Shown here piece by piece: positions 53,219 through 61,866 of a stretch of 64,000 nucleotides of DNA. The notes under the pieces were generated by a model that ran no database searches, was not told where the DNA came from, and was given only the letters and a program-made list of their open reading frames with translations. Source of the stretch: Nocardioides immobilis. Its GTDB lineage: Bacteria > Actinomycetota > Actinomycetes > Propionibacteriales > Nocardioidaceae. The stretch lies in contig NZ_QXGH01000016.1 in the NCBI RefSeq assembly GCF_003515065.1, positions 1-64,000 of the forward strand, read 5' to 3'. Position 1 is the first letter of the stretch; each line of letters opens with the position of its first letter. A program made the translations under genes and the position numbers.

Positions 53219-54252
53219 GAGATCACTCCCGGGTCGTCCTGACCCATGTCCCGGTGCCGGCGCGGATGGGGTGGCGCACCGTCGCGCGCGACCAGGGCGA
53301 GGGAGTAGAGCGGCCGGTCCTGGGCCTCGATGTAGACGCGACCGAGGTACATGCCGATCACGCCCATCATGATCAGCTGGATGCCGCCCAGCAGGAACAT
53401 GCCGACGCCGAGGAACGCCCAACCGGGGACGGACTGGTCCGGGCGGAACAGCCGGACGAAGAGGACGTAGATCGCGAGCAGCACGCTCAGCAGGGAGATG
53501 AAGATCCCCAGCCGGCTGATCATCCGCAGCGGCGCGGTCGAGAAGCCCAGGATGCCGTTGGCCGCGAAGCTGAGCATCTTGCGCAGCGGGTAGCCGGTCT
53601 CGCCGGCGAACCGCTCGTCGCGGTCGAAGAGCAGCGCCTCCTGCCGGAAGCCCACGTCGGCCACGATGCCGCGGAGGAACCGGCCGTGCTCGCGGTAGCG
53701 CGCGACCTCGGCGACCACCCTGGCGTCCATCAGCCGGAAGTCGCCGACGTTGCGCGGGATCTCGATCGAGGCGAGCCGGTCGAGCGCCCAGTAGAAGAGG
53801 TACGCCGTGCTCCGCTTGAACACGGTGTCCTTGCGGCTGCGGCGCTGGCCGTAGACGACGTCGACGCCGTCCTCCCACAGGTCGAGCATCTGCACGCTGA
53901 CCTTGGGCGGGTCCTGGAGGTCGGTGTCCATCACGATCACGGCGTCCGCCGAGGCGTCCTCGGCGACCAGGTCGAGACCGGCGGTCACGGCGAGCTGGTG
54001 GCCGAAGTTGCGCGACAGGGAGAGCACGGTGACCCGCGGGTCCTTGGCGCGCAGCTCGAGAAGCCGCTCGAGCGAGTCGTCACGGCTGCCGTCGTTGACG
54101 TAGACGAACTCGAAGTCGAGGTCGCTCCGGGCATCGGTCGCCTCGCTGAGCGCGGCGTGGAACACCGCGATGTTGTCCTGCTCGTTGTAGACGGGCAGGA
54201 CGTACGCGATCCGGCGCCGCTCTGTGACGTCCGAGTCGGTGGGATCGGGCAT
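53215..54252 (-). CDS. GT2 polyisoprenyl-phosphate glycosyltransferase (GtrB/DPM-like)
   Basis: The 345-aa enzyme transfers a sugar from a nucleotide donor to polyprenyl phosphate on the inner membrane face. The GT-A domain (about 14-230) has YVLPVYNEQDNI, the VNDGSRDDS nucleotide site and the metal motif DTDLQDPP. Two C-terminal helices (about 247-275 and 285-312) anchor it. Its coupling to gtrA indicates a lipid-linked sugar pathway for wall or surface glycan modification. Sugar unknown. Confidence 0.9.
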   Translation of the reverse strand: MPDPTDSDVTERRRIAYVLPVYNEQDNIAVFHAALSEATDARSDLDFEFVYVNDGSRDDSLERLLELRAKDPRVTVLSLSRNFGHQLAVTAGLDLVAEDASADAVIVMDTDLQDPPKVSVQMLDLWEDGVDVVYGQRRSRKDTVFKRSTAYLFYWALDRLASIEIPRNVGDFRLMDARVVAEVARYREHGRFLRGIVADVGFRQEALLFDRDERFAGETGYPLRKMLSFAANGILGFSTAPLRMISRLGIFISLLSVLLAIYVLFVRLFRPDQSVPGWAFLGVGMFLLGGIQLIMMGVIGMYLGRVYIEAQDRPLYSLALVARDGAPPHPRRHRDMGQDDPGVIS

Positions 54253-54319
54253 GCGCGAACTCTAGTGTCCGCGTGGAGTCCGGCTGAGGCGACCTCGCCC
54301 TGCCGAGGTCTTCAGCGGC

Positions 54320-54735
54320 TCATTGCCAGGTGAACAGGTCCGCGGCCACCGCCGGGCTGGTGCCCCCTCCCGTGGTGACCCGGACGTTGCGCGTGGTCGC
54401 GGTCGCCGAGGCCGGTGAGATCGCGGTGATCTGGATGTCGGAGTCGACCGTGAAGCTGGTGGCCGGGTTCCTCACGCCGAAGCTGACCGCGGTGGCGCCG
54501 GTGAAACCGCTACCGGTGATCACCACCTCGGTGCCCCCGGCCAAGGGACCCGAGGGCGGGGCGATCCCGGTGATCGCAGGCGCCACCAGCCACTGCGCGT
54601 GCGCGGTGACGTGCACCGGCGCGCCGTCGCCGCTGGAGCCGGGCAGTACGCTGGTCGCGGTGACCGGGTCCCCGGTCCCGTCGGCCGCGGTGTTCCGTGC
54701 CGGTTTCGGTAAGCCCTCACGTGGCCCACCGCCGG
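54320..54735 (-). pseudogene. IPT/TIG-domain remnant of a secreted protein
   Basis: The frame ending at 54320 encodes an immunoglobulin-like IPT/TIG domain (PAITGIAPPSGPLAGGTEVVITGSGFTGATAVSFG...FTW). The only internal start is GTG 54616 (98 aa), with no signal peptide. Coding-like sequence continues upstream in frame (RNTAADGTGDPVTATSVLPGSSG) to about 54735 without a start, next to the stop of the following membrane-protein gene. I read it as the C-terminal stub of a larger cell-surface protein left by deletion or rearrangement. Confidence 0.6.
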
Positions 54736-54740
54736 AGCGG

Positions 54741-56240
54741 CTAGATGGCCATCAGGCCGAGCACCACGATCACCAGCCCGAACACACCGGACAGCGTCAG
54801 CTGGATCGGCTTGAGCCACTGGCTGAGCCGGGCGTCGGTGCCGTCGAGCCGCTCGCGCACCGGATGGGCGTGGCTTCGTCGTACGTGGGACTCGCGGAGG
54901 AAGCCTGCGGCGGCGACGACGAACAGCGGCCCGGCGGTCGTCCAGTAGCGGGACCCGGCGATGTGGACGAACGGCTGGACGAAGAGGGCGAGGAGCGCGA
55001 CCTTGGTGAGCGTGTCCAGGATCTGCGCCTCCAGCGACCGGAGCTGGACGAAGAGCATCGAGAGCAGCATCAGCACGAGCACCGGCACGTAGAGGAGGTA
55101 CGTCAACACCCACACGATCCCCTGCCCGACTTGACCCACGGGGCCCCGCCCCTCCTCCGGCGCGATGTAGCGGGTGAAGTTGGCGGGGATGAAGAAGTAG
55201 GAGCCGATGTTCCACCACGCCTGGCGCGCGTACTCCTGGCGCTCGAGGTCGCGCAGCGCGTAGTCGGACATCTGCTTCTCGACCTCGACCTCGGACTCGC
55301 CGGTCACCCGGGCGACCTCGCGGGCGTAGCGGAGCGGGCGGAACCACAGGTAGCTGTCGGGGTCGCACTTGCCGAAGCACACCTGCTCCCGGTCGCCGAA
55401 GGTGTTGGCGAGCGAGATCGGCACGGTGGTCGTGGTGACCACGCGCGTGTCGAGGGCCTTCGACGCGGCGATCGACCACGGCGCGAGGAGCATCACGAAG
55501 ACCACGCCGGCGAGCCCGGCGGCGGTGAGAGCCCGCCAACGCTGGGCGCCCTTGAGCAGCACCAGCGCCGCGACCAGCGTGACGCAGCCGAGGACGGCGA
55601 GCACGATCGACGTGCTCGAGCGCAGGTAGAGGACGGCGATCGCCAGGAGGCCGAGCTGGAGCGCCTCCTTCCACGCCGGCGGCTCGCTGGCCCGCATCTT
55701 GCGGATCATGTCGACGACGTGGGCGACCAGCACGATCAGCACGACGCCGCTGAGGGGGTCGCCGTACGCCGTGAACGACATCAGCACCCAGCTCGGCAAC
55801 AGGGCGGGGAACGCGACGAACAGGGCGGCGTATCCGGAGCCCAGGCGCTGACGGACCGACCGCACCGCCCACAGCAGCACCAGCAGGTTCGCCAGCCCGA
55901 GGTAGGCGCGGCAGAGCGGGTCCGCGGCGTCGGGGATCACGACGAACAACGGCGTCATCAGGATCGCCATGCCGGGCATGAACCAGCCGGACGCGACGAC
56001 GTTGCGCTCGAGCTCCGCGCTGTCGGGCGAGGTGAAGGCGAAGGTGTCGCGCAGCAGGTTGGAGAGGGCTCGAGCGCCGTCGTAGTACTGCTGCTCGTCG
56101 TTGTACGCCGGAGCATCCATCGTCAGCGGGTAGATGAGCAGCTTGAGCATGACGTGCGCGCCCAGCAGCCAGAGCAGCAGTACGTCGGGGCGCGGCATCC
56201 GGGCCGCGACCCGGGTCACGAGGTCGGTGGCGGCCGTCAT
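54741..56240 (-). CDS. GT-C-like integral membrane glycosyltransferase (putative)
   Basis: The 499-aa protein has about ten to twelve membrane helices. The first extracytoplasmic loop carries an acidic motif (AYNDEQQYYDGARALS), as in polyprenyl-phosphate-sugar dependent GT-C enzymes of the ArnT/PMT type. A second long loop (about 285-375) contains two cysteines (QVCFGKCDPDS). It is adjacent to a GT2/GtrA pair that could make its lipid-linked sugar donor. Acceptor unknown. ATGA overlap with the upstream gene. Confidence 0.65.
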   Translation of the reverse strand: MTAATDLVTRVAARMPRPDVLLLWLLGAHVMLKLLIYPLTMDAPAYNDEQQYYDGARALSNLLRDTFAFTSPDSAELERNVVASGWFMPGMAILMTPLFVVIPDAADPLCRAYLGLANLLVLLWAVRSVRQRLGSGYAALFVAFPALLPSWVLMSFTAYGDPLSGVVLIVLVAHVVDMIRKMRASEPPAWKEALQLGLLAIAVLYLRSSTSIVLAVLGCVTLVAALVLLKGAQRWRALTAAGLAGVVFVMLLAPWSIAASKALDTRVVTTTTVPISLANTFGDREQVCFGKCDPDSYLWFRPLRYAREVARVTGESEVEVEKQMSDYALRDLERQEYARQAWWNIGSYFFIPANFTRYIAPEEGRGPVGQVGQGIVWVLTYLLYVPVLVLMLLSMLFVQLRSLEAQILDTLTKVALLALFVQPFVHIAGSRYWTTAGPLFVVAAAGFLRESHVRRSHAHPVRERLDGTDARLSQWLKPIQLTLSGVFGLVIVVLGLMAI

Positions 56241-56776
56241 GAGTCCTCGTCCCAGCGCTTCGTGGACGAGGGGTCGTCGCAGTCGGGTGCGTCGGACGCG
56301 AGCTCGGCGACCGGGAGGTCCAGCTCGAAGGTTCCGCGGACGATCGTGTCGTCCTCGACCCCGGGGAGCGGCTCGACCACCGCCCGCACCACGTCGGCTC
56401 TCGCGTCGCCCGGCCGGCGGAGCACGGCGTCGTACGGCGGCGCGGGCCGCTCGGAGGCGACGAAGCCGGCCTCGGCGAAGTCGTCGACGATCGCGGCGAG
56501 CGCCTCGTCCTCGTCCATCTCGTCGTACTGCGCGAACAGGACGCGGCGCTTCTCACCGTCGACCTCGACATCGCCGTCGCGCCGAAGCTGGTAGCCGAAG
56601 TCGAACGTGACACCACCGGGGAGCGGGTAGCAGCCGAGCGCCAGCCCGTCCGGCACCAGCACGGGGCGGTAGTCGCCCGTCGGGTCGGCGCGCCCGAACC
56701 GGTGGCTGAGCAGCAGCACCGCGAGGACGACCGCGATGCCCGCCAGCGTCCCCACGCGTCGCGCCCGCCCCGTCAC
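56237..56776 (-). CDS. Hypothetical membrane-anchored protein
   Basis: The 179-aa product from GTG 56776 has one N-terminal helix (about 8-24, VGTLAGIAVVLAVLLLS). A predicted extracytoplasmic domain follows, with two distant cysteines (ALGCYPLPGG and DAPDCDDP) and an acidic tail. I do not recognise the domain. It is translationally coupled (ATGA) to the GT-C-like protein and may assist it. Confidence 0.65.
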   Translation of the reverse strand: MTGRARRVGTLAGIAVVLAVLLLSHRFGRADPTGDYRPVLVPDGLALGCYPLPGGVTFDFGYQLRRDGDVEVDGEKRRVLFAQYDEMDEDEALAAIVDDFAEAGFVASERPAPPYDAVLRRPGDARADVVRAVVEPLPGVEDDTIVRGTFELDLPVAELASDAPDCDDPSSTKRWDEDS

Positions 56777-56803
56777 GCCCCAAAACCTAGAGGGTCCGTG
56801 TCG

Positions 56804-57055
56804 TCAGCCGGCGAGGGCCCGCCGGAGGCGGGCGGGGTCGACCCGCCAGTAGTCGTGCTGCCGCCCGTCGACGAACGTCACCGGGATCTCGTCGCCGAAC
56901 CGGCGCTGCAGGTCGGGGTCGTCGTCGATCGAGATCTCGACGTACTCCTCGCCCAGCTCGGCACAGACCGCCTCGATGAGGACCCGTGCCTCGTCGCACA
57001 GGTGGCAGCCGGGGCGCGTGTAGAACGTCACCCTCGGCTCCGGCTTGCTGGTCAC
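56804..57055 (-). CDS. Glutaredoxin-like (DUF836) thiol protein
   Basis: The 83-aa protein from GTG 57055 has the thioredoxin-fold pattern FYTRPGCHLCDEA with a CxxC active site (CHLC, about residues 17-20), and VTFVDG as the cis-proline region (EIPVTFV). It overlaps the acyl-CoA ligase stop as GTGA. In many actinobacteria such a small glutaredoxin lies near the HAD/bldN genes, as here. Partner unknown. Confidence 0.8.
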   Translation of the reverse strand: MTSKPEPRVTFYTRPGCHLCDEARVLIEAVCAELGEEYVEISIDDDPDLQRRFGDEIPVTFVDGRQHDYWRVDPARLRRALAG

Positions 57056-58623
57056 TCCAGGAGCCCGAGGGAGCGGCGGCGCTCCTGCCCGCGCAACCGG
57101 CCCTTCTGCACCTTCCCGGTGCCGGTGTGGGGCAGCTCGGCGACGACCTCGAGCCGGGTGGGCTGCTTGAACCGGGCCAGCCGGTCGCCGCAGTGCGCCT
57201 GCACAGCCGCCGCCAGCGCCTCGGGGTCGGCGCCCGACTCCGCGGGTACGACGTACGCCACGACTGCCTCGCCGGTCAGCTCGTCCTCGGTGCCGATGAC
57301 AGCTGCCTCGCGCACGTCCGGCAGCTCGAGGATCACGGCCTCGACCTCGGTCGGGTAGACGTTGAACCCGGAGACGATGACCAGCTCCTTGACCCGGTCG
57401 ACGAGGTGCAGGTCGCCGGCCGCGTCGAGCACGCCGACGTCGCCGGTGGGCCACCAGCCGTCGGTGTCCGGGCCGTCGGCGCCGTCGGGCCAGTAGCCGC
57501 TGAAGAGGTTGGCGCCGCGGATCTCGATCTCGCCCGGGTCGGTGAGGGCGGCGCCGCTCAACGGCACCCCTTCGTCGTCGACCAGCCGCAGGTCGATGCC
57601 GTCGAGCGCCGCACCCACCGAGCCCGGCTCGGACTTCTCCGAGCGGAGCGTGGTGGTGACCACGGGCGCGGCTTCGGTGAGGCCGTAGCCCTGGTGCACC
57701 GGGACACCGGTGCGCTGGGTGAACTCGTCGATCACCTCGGCGGCGAGCGGCGCCGAGCCGGAGAGCACCAGCCGCACCGGACCGAGCCGCTCCTCGAGGG
57801 CCTCGATGTCGCGCCAGTACGCAAAGACCGGCGGCGCGACGGGCACCACGCTGCAGGCCTCGTCCTCGATCAGGTCGAGCGTGCCCTCGGGGTCGAACCG
57901 GTCGGCGAGCACCAGCTTGGCGCGGTGCCGCAGCACACCGCCGAGCACCGCGTTGAGGCCGTAGACGTGGAACAGCGGCAGCACACCGAGCACCACGTCG
58001 TCGCTGTGGATCATCGGCGGCTTGACGGCGGCGACCTGCTCGATGTTCGCGATCAGGGCGCGGTGCGTCAGCATCACCGCCCGCGGCAGCCCGGAGGTGC
58101 CGCTCGTGTAGAGCAGCACCGCGAGCTTCTCGGGGTCCCGCAGCGGCGGGACGTCCCGGGGCTCGACCGCCCGGAGGACGTCGTACGACTGCTCGCCCGG
58201 CGCGGGCTCCAAGCCGACGACGACGGTCCGCACCGACCGGCTGTCGCGCTCCGCGACGGTGCCGACGGCCGTCCGCACGGCGCCCACGGTGTCGGGGTCG
58301 GCGAACGCGAGCCGCGCACCGGAGTCGGCGAGCATCCGGGTCAGCTCGTCGGGCGTGGAGCCGGGATTGACGGGTACGGCGACGGCCTGCGCGCGCAGCA
58401 CAGCGAGGTACGCCGTCACGAACTCCATCCGGTTGCCGAGCGCCAGCAGCACCCGGTGCCCGGCAACGATCCCCGCCGCGCCGAGACCGCTGGCGACCCG
58501 GGTCACCTCGGCGTCGAGCTCGGTCCAGGTCATCCCGCGGCCGCCTGCCTCGACGACCGCGAGCCGGTCTCCTGCCTCGGCTGCGGCGGTGCTCACGAGA
58601 GCGGCCACGTCGGGGACAGACAT
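57052..58623 (-). CDS. AMP-dependent acyl-CoA synthetase/ligase
   Basis: The 523-aa ANL-family enzyme activates a carboxylic acid as adenylate, then as thioester. Motifs: the P-loop LLYTSGTSGLPRAVMLTHR (about 168-186), QGYGLTEAAPVV (about 300), the hinge DRVKELVIVSGFNVYPTEVE (about 400) and the catalytic lysine in GTGKVQKGRLR near the C-terminus. Sequence style is that of medium/long-chain fatty acid ligases, but the acyl substrate cannot be read. Divergent from the HAD gene. Confidence 0.88.
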   Translation of the reverse strand: MSVPDVAALVSTAAAEAGDRLAVVEAGGRGMTWTELDAEVTRVASGLGAAGIVAGHRVLLALGNRMEFVTAYLAVLRAQAVAVPVNPGSTPDELTRMLADSGARLAFADPDTVGAVRTAVGTVAERDSRSVRTVVVGLEPAPGEQSYDVLRAVEPRDVPPLRDPEKLAVLLYTSGTSGLPRAVMLTHRALIANIEQVAAVKPPMIHSDDVVLGVLPLFHVYGLNAVLGGVLRHRAKLVLADRFDPEGTLDLIEDEACSVVPVAPPVFAYWRDIEALEERLGPVRLVLSGSAPLAAEVIDEFTQRTGVPVHQGYGLTEAAPVVTTTLRSEKSEPGSVGAALDGIDLRLVDDEGVPLSGAALTDPGEIEIRGANLFSGYWPDGADGPDTDGWWPTGDVGVLDAAGDLHLVDRVKELVIVSGFNVYPTEVEAVILELPDVREAAVIGTEDELTGEAVVAYVVPAESGADPEALAAAVQAHCGDRLARFKQPTRLEVVAELPHTGTGKVQKGRLRGQERRRSLGLLE

Positions 58624-58697
58624 GACCGCGATCCTACGCAGGTTGGGTGTCGGGACTCGCGAGTCCGCAAATCATCCGGCCCAACTAGTCTTTCCCT

Positions 58698-59585
58698 ATG
58701 GCAGCGCCTTCCGACCGCGCCAAGCGGCTCAACCTGAAGCAGCGCTCCAAGCTCGCCGGCGAGGCCGCCGCGGCCGCCGCCGAGGTCGAGACGGCGCTGA
58801 CGACACCGGCCGACGCAAGCGCCGCGGCGTTCTTCGACGTCGACAACACGGTGATGCAGGGCGCGAGCATCTTCCACCTCGCGCGCGGTCTCTACCGCCG
58901 GAAGTTCTTCACCACCCGCGACCTGCTCGGCGCCGCCTACAAGCAGGCCTACTTCCGGTTCGTCGGGGTCGAGGATCCCGAGCACGTCGCCGAGGCGCGC
59001 AACTCCGCGCTGGCCTTCATCGCCGGTCACACGGTCGCCGAGCTGGAGGAGCTGGGCGAGGAGATCTTCGACGAGGCGATGGCGCACCGGATCTGGCCCG
59101 GCACCCGCGCCCTCGCCCAGCTGCACCTCGACGAGGGCCAGCGGGTCTGGCTGGTCACGGCCGCACCCATCGAGATCGCCCAGGTGATCGCCCGGCGGCT
59201 CGGCCTCACCGGCGCGATGGGCACCGTCGCCGAGCACGAGGACGGCGTCTACACCGGCCGCCTGGTCGGCGACATGCTGCACGGCCCGGCGAAGGCCGAG
59301 GCGATCATCGCGCTCGCCGAGCGCGAGGGACTCGACCTCGCCCAGTGCTCGGCGTACTCCGACTCCTACAACGACCTGCCGATGCTGACCCTGGTCGGCG
59401 ACCCGTGCGCGATCAACCCGGACCCGAAGCTGCGTTCCTACGCCCGTGAGCACGGGTGGCGGGTGCGCGACTACCGGACCGGCCGCAAGGCGGCGCGGGC
59501 CGGGCTCGTCGTCGGCTCGGCGGCGTCCGGCGCGGCGGTGGCCAGCGTGCTGGTCCGGAGGCAGGTACGACGCCACCTCCGCTGA
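58698..59585 (+). CDS. HAD-IB hydrolase (SerB-like phosphatase)
   Basis: The 295-aa protein has the HAD nucleophile motif FFDVDNTV (D47 and D49), a helical cap and the acidic motif [10 protein letters not shown] near 215. A C-terminal helix ([18 protein letters not shown]) may associate with the membrane. The N-terminus is Ala/Lys rich. This gene type sits next to bldN-like sigma genes in Streptomyces and relatives; its phosphate substrate is unknown. ATG at 58698. Confidence 0.85.
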   Translation: MAAPSDRAKRLNLKQRSKLAGEAAAAAAEVETALTTPADASAAAFFDVDNTVMQGASIFHLARGLYRRKFFTTRDLLGAAYKQAYFRFVGVEDPEHVAEARNSALAFIAGHTVAELEELGEEIFDEAMAHRIWPGTRALAQLHLDEGQRVWLVTAAPIEIAQVIARRLGLTGAMGTVAEHEDGVYTGRLVGDMLHGPAKAEAIIALAEREGLDLAQCSAYSDSYNDLPMLTLVGDPCAINPDPKLRSYAREHGWRVRDYRTGRKAARAGLVVGSAASGAAVASVLVRRQVRRHLR

Positions 59586-59635
59586 CGTGACAGATGACCA
59601 GATCCGATTACATGCGCCGGGGTGACCATTCTGGT

Positions 59636-59663
59636 TTCACTGGGGGCCTATCGGCCCTAAGAT
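59636..59663 (+). promoter_or_regulatory. Candidate promoter of the BldN-like sigma gene
   Basis: TTCACT (59636-59641) and TAAGAT (59658-59663) are 16 bp apart. A start near 59670 would leave a short leader with GGGAGG about 8 nt before the GTG at 59696. The spacer holds the small palindrome GGCC-TATC-GGCC. Confidence 0.45.
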
Positions 59664-59695
59664 CCCTGTGGGGCGTCAACCTGGGAGGGAAACCG

Positions 59696-60490
59696 GTGAG
59701 CCTGGACGAGGACATCACGCGCGGCCTTGCGGCCCTGCGCGCGGTCGTCGCGTCCGCTCTGCTGCCTCCCCCGGCCCCCGCGCTCGCCCTCGCCGGCGGA
59801 GCGCCCGCGCCCGCCGCCGGCCGTCCGTCACCGTTCGGCTGGCTGCTGAGCGAGGTCGACGCGGCGTACGGCTCCGACCACGAAGCGGGCCGCGGCTTCG
59901 GTGACGCCAAGCTCGCAGCGTCGTCGGAGGAGTCGCCCGAGGAGCGCGAACGGCTGATCGGACTGGTCGAGCTGGCCCGCGGCGGTGACGCCGACGCGTT
60001 CGGCCTGCTCTACGACCACTACCAGCCGTCGATCTACCGCTTCCTCTACTACCGCACCCGGTCGGTCGTCGTCGCCGAGGACCTGACGTCGGAGACGTTC
60101 TTCCGCGCGCTGCGCAACATGGCGTCGTTCCGGTGGCAGGGCAAGGACTTCGGCGCCTGGCTGATGACGATCGCCCGCAACCTCGCCACCGACCACTTCA
60201 AGGCCGGGCGGACCCGCCTCGAGATGACGACCGAGGACATGGGCCAGCACGACGACGCGACTGACGGGCCCGAGACCGCCGTACTCGCCAGCCTCACCAA
60301 CGAGATCCTGCTCGAGGCGCTCACCGAGCTGCCGAACGAGCAGAAGGACTGTCTGGTCATGCGCTTCCTCCAGGGCATGAGCATCGCCGAGACCGCCCAG
60401 GTGCTCGGGCGGAGCGAAGGCGCGATCAAGCAGCTCCAGCTCCGCGGCGTCCGCAACCTCGCCAAGCTGATGCCGGAGGGGCTGCGATGA
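59696..60490 (+). CDS. BldN-like ECF RNA polymerase sigma factor
   Basis: From GTG 59696 (MSLDEDITRGLAALRAVV), behind GGGAGG, it is 264 aa. Region 2 (about 95-175: ADAFGLLYDHYQPSIYRFLYYRTRS, AEDLTSETFFRALRNMASFRWQGKDFGAWLMTIARN) and region 4 (about 205-258, ending EGAIKQLQLRGVRNLAKLMPEGLR) closely follow Streptomyces BldN. A 95-residue N-terminal extension, Pro/Ala rich, is longer than the BldN pro-sequence. The gene order HAD, sigma and DUF5667 membrane protein suggests it is held by the latter as anti-sigma factor. An in-frame ATG at 59594 lies upstream of the likely promoter. Confidence 0.88.
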   Translation: MSLDEDITRGLAALRAVVASALLPPPAPALALAGGAPAPAAGRPSPFGWLLSEVDAAYGSDHEAGRGFGDAKLAASSEESPEERERLIGLVELARGGDADAFGLLYDHYQPSIYRFLYYRTRSVVVAEDLTSETFFRALRNMASFRWQGKDFGAWLMTIARNLATDHFKAGRTRLEMTTEDMGQHDDATDGPETAVLASLTNEILLEALTELPNEQKDCLVMRFLQGMSIAETAQVLGRSEGAIKQLQLRGVRNLAKLMPEGLR

Positions 60491-60636
60491 GCGCGCTTCT
60501 CCGCATGACCCGTTCGGGCTATGCCGCCCTAGTCAGGATGGACGATGCAGGTCACGCCCGATCGGGCGTAACCAACGCTCCCGCGCGGTCGTTGCCCGGG
60601 TGGGAACACCACATCGATCAAGGATGGCACGCATGA
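60487..60636 (+). CDS. Possible 49-codon linker ORF between sigma and anti-sigma genes
   Basis: An ATG at 60487 overlaps the sigma stop (ATGA). The frame runs MSALLRMTRSGYAALVRM... for 49 codons and stops at 60634-60636, overlapping the next gene's ATG (again ATGA). Such double coupling is neat, but codon use is not convincing and it contains a 16-bp palindrome. It may be a real small protein, a translation bridge or chance. Confidence 0.3.
   Translation: MSALLRMTRSGYAALVRMDDAGHARSGVTNAPARSLPGWEHHIDQGWHA
60554..60569. repeat. Perfect 16-bp palindrome between sigma and anti-sigma genes
   Basis: ACGCCCGATCGGGCGT is fully self-complementary. It lies 64-79 bp past the sigma stop and about 64 bp before the DUF5667 start. 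It could be a regulator site or attenuating hairpin. Confidence 0.45.
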
Positions 60637-61784
60637 CCGGGGCGTTCGTGAGCAGGCGCCGCGCCGACGAGTTCGACGCGCTGCTGTCGGGCCATGCCCC
60701 GGCGCGCCACAACGCCACCGCGTACGTCGACCTGCTCGAGGTCGTCGGGGCCCTCCAGACCGTGCCGACGGTCACGGCCCGCCCCGACTTCGTCTCCGAC
60801 CTGCGCAGCCAGCTGATGGTCGAGGCCGCCCGCCAGGCGCGCCCCGTCGACGACGCCCTGCGCCTGCGACTCACCCCGCAGCAGCGGAACGGTGTGCGCG
60901 AGCGTCGGATGGCCACGGTGCTCGGCGGCTTCGCGATCGTCGCCGCCTCGGGCTCGATGGCGATGGCCTCGCAGGCCGCGCTGCCGGGCGAGGTCCTCTA
61001 CCCCGTCAAGCGGGCCATCGAGAACGCCCACACCAACCTCCAGTCCGGCGATGCCGCCAAGGCCGAGACGCTGATCGCCCACGCCGAGCAGCGACTCCAG
61101 GAAGCCAAGCAGCTCACCGCCGAAGGCGCTGACGCCAGCATCGTGGCCGAGACCCTGCAGGACTTCACCGAGCAGTCCAACCAGGCCACCGAGCTGGCGC
61201 TCGACGACTACGCCGCGACCGGCGACCAGACTGCGATCGGCGAGCTCCGTACCTTCACCGCACGGTCGATGGGCGATCTCGACGCCCTCGGCGACGTGGT
61301 CCCGGCCGACGCCCGAGCGGCCCTCATCACCGCCGCCCAGTCGGTGGCGCAGGCCGACACGGCCGCCTTCCAGGTCTGCCCGACCTGCGGCGAGGGCGGC
61401 GTCACCGAGCTCCCGGAGTTCGCCACCGCGCCGATGGCCCTGGTCACGGACGGGCTGCTGGACTTCGAGGGCAGCGCGCTGGCGATCCCCATCGAGGACC
61501 TCCGCCAGGAGGCCGAGGGGATGGCGGGCGACGAGCCGGTCGAGCCGACCAGGACCGACGGCAACCGCAACAACGGCGGCCCCACCACGGAGCCCGTGGA
61601 CGACACCGACGTGGCGCCGGTCATCGACCCGATCGACGAGCCCGAAGAGGTCAGCGGCCCGCTCGGCGACCTCGGCGACAAGATCACTGACGGGATCGAC
61701 CGCGACCACTCCGGCGACCTCGACGCCGTCAACGGAGTCGTCGACGGCGTCGACGGCCTCGTCAACGGCATCCTCGGCAACTAG
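60633..61784 (+). CDS. DUF5667 membrane protein, probable RsbN-like anti-sigma factor
   Basis: From ATG 60633 (MTGAFVSRRRADEFDALLSG), behind AAGGA, it is 383 aa. A cytoplasmic N-terminal region (1-92) includes RADEFDALLSG, typical of the sigma-binding part of RsbN-type proteins. One membrane helix spans about 93-112 (MATVLGGFAIVAASGSMAMA). The DUF5667 helical domain follows outside (LPGEVLYPVKRAIENAHTNLQSGDAAKAETLIAHAEQRL), with a CPTC pair near 250. The tail is acidic with DGVDGLVNG repeats. The position directly after the BldN-like sigma supports the anti-sigma assignment, which remains inference. Confidence 0.75.
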   Translation: MTGAFVSRRRADEFDALLSGHAPARHNATAYVDLLEVVGALQTVPTVTARPDFVSDLRSQLMVEAARQARPVDDALRLRLTPQQRNGVRERRMATVLGGFAIVAASGSMAMASQAALPGEVLYPVKRAIENAHTNLQSGDAAKAETLIAHAEQRLQEAKQLTAEGADASIVAETLQDFTEQSNQATELALDDYAATGDQTAIGELRTFTARSMGDLDALGDVVPADARAALITAAQSVAQADTAAFQVCPTCGEGGVTELPEFATAPMALVTDGLLDFEGSALAIPIEDLRQEAEGMAGDEPVEPTRTDGNRNNGGPTTEPVDDTDVAPVIDPIDEPEEVSGPLGDLGDKITDGIDRDHSGDLDAVNGVVDGVDGLVNGILGN

Positions 61785-61807
61785 CGCAGCGCCCAGGCAT
61801 CCTCCTA

Positions 61808-61841
61808 GCCCGACAGCGGCGGTGTGATCCGCCTGACGGTC
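61808..61841. terminator. Imperfect hairpin between convergent genes
   Basis: CCGAC-AGC-GGCGG, then TGTGAT, then CCGCC-TGACG-GTCGG gives two stem segments with an internal loop. It lies between the convergent DUF5667 and membrane-protein genes. No T-tract. Confidence 0.4.
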
Positions 61842-61866
61842 GGTCCGTGACGACCTCGTCGGCGGC

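Noticed and set aside
59594..59695. ATG at 59594 as the start of the BldN-like sigma factor
   Set aside because: It lies upstream of the probable promoter and of the GGGAGG ribosome binding site; the GTG at 59696 fits better.
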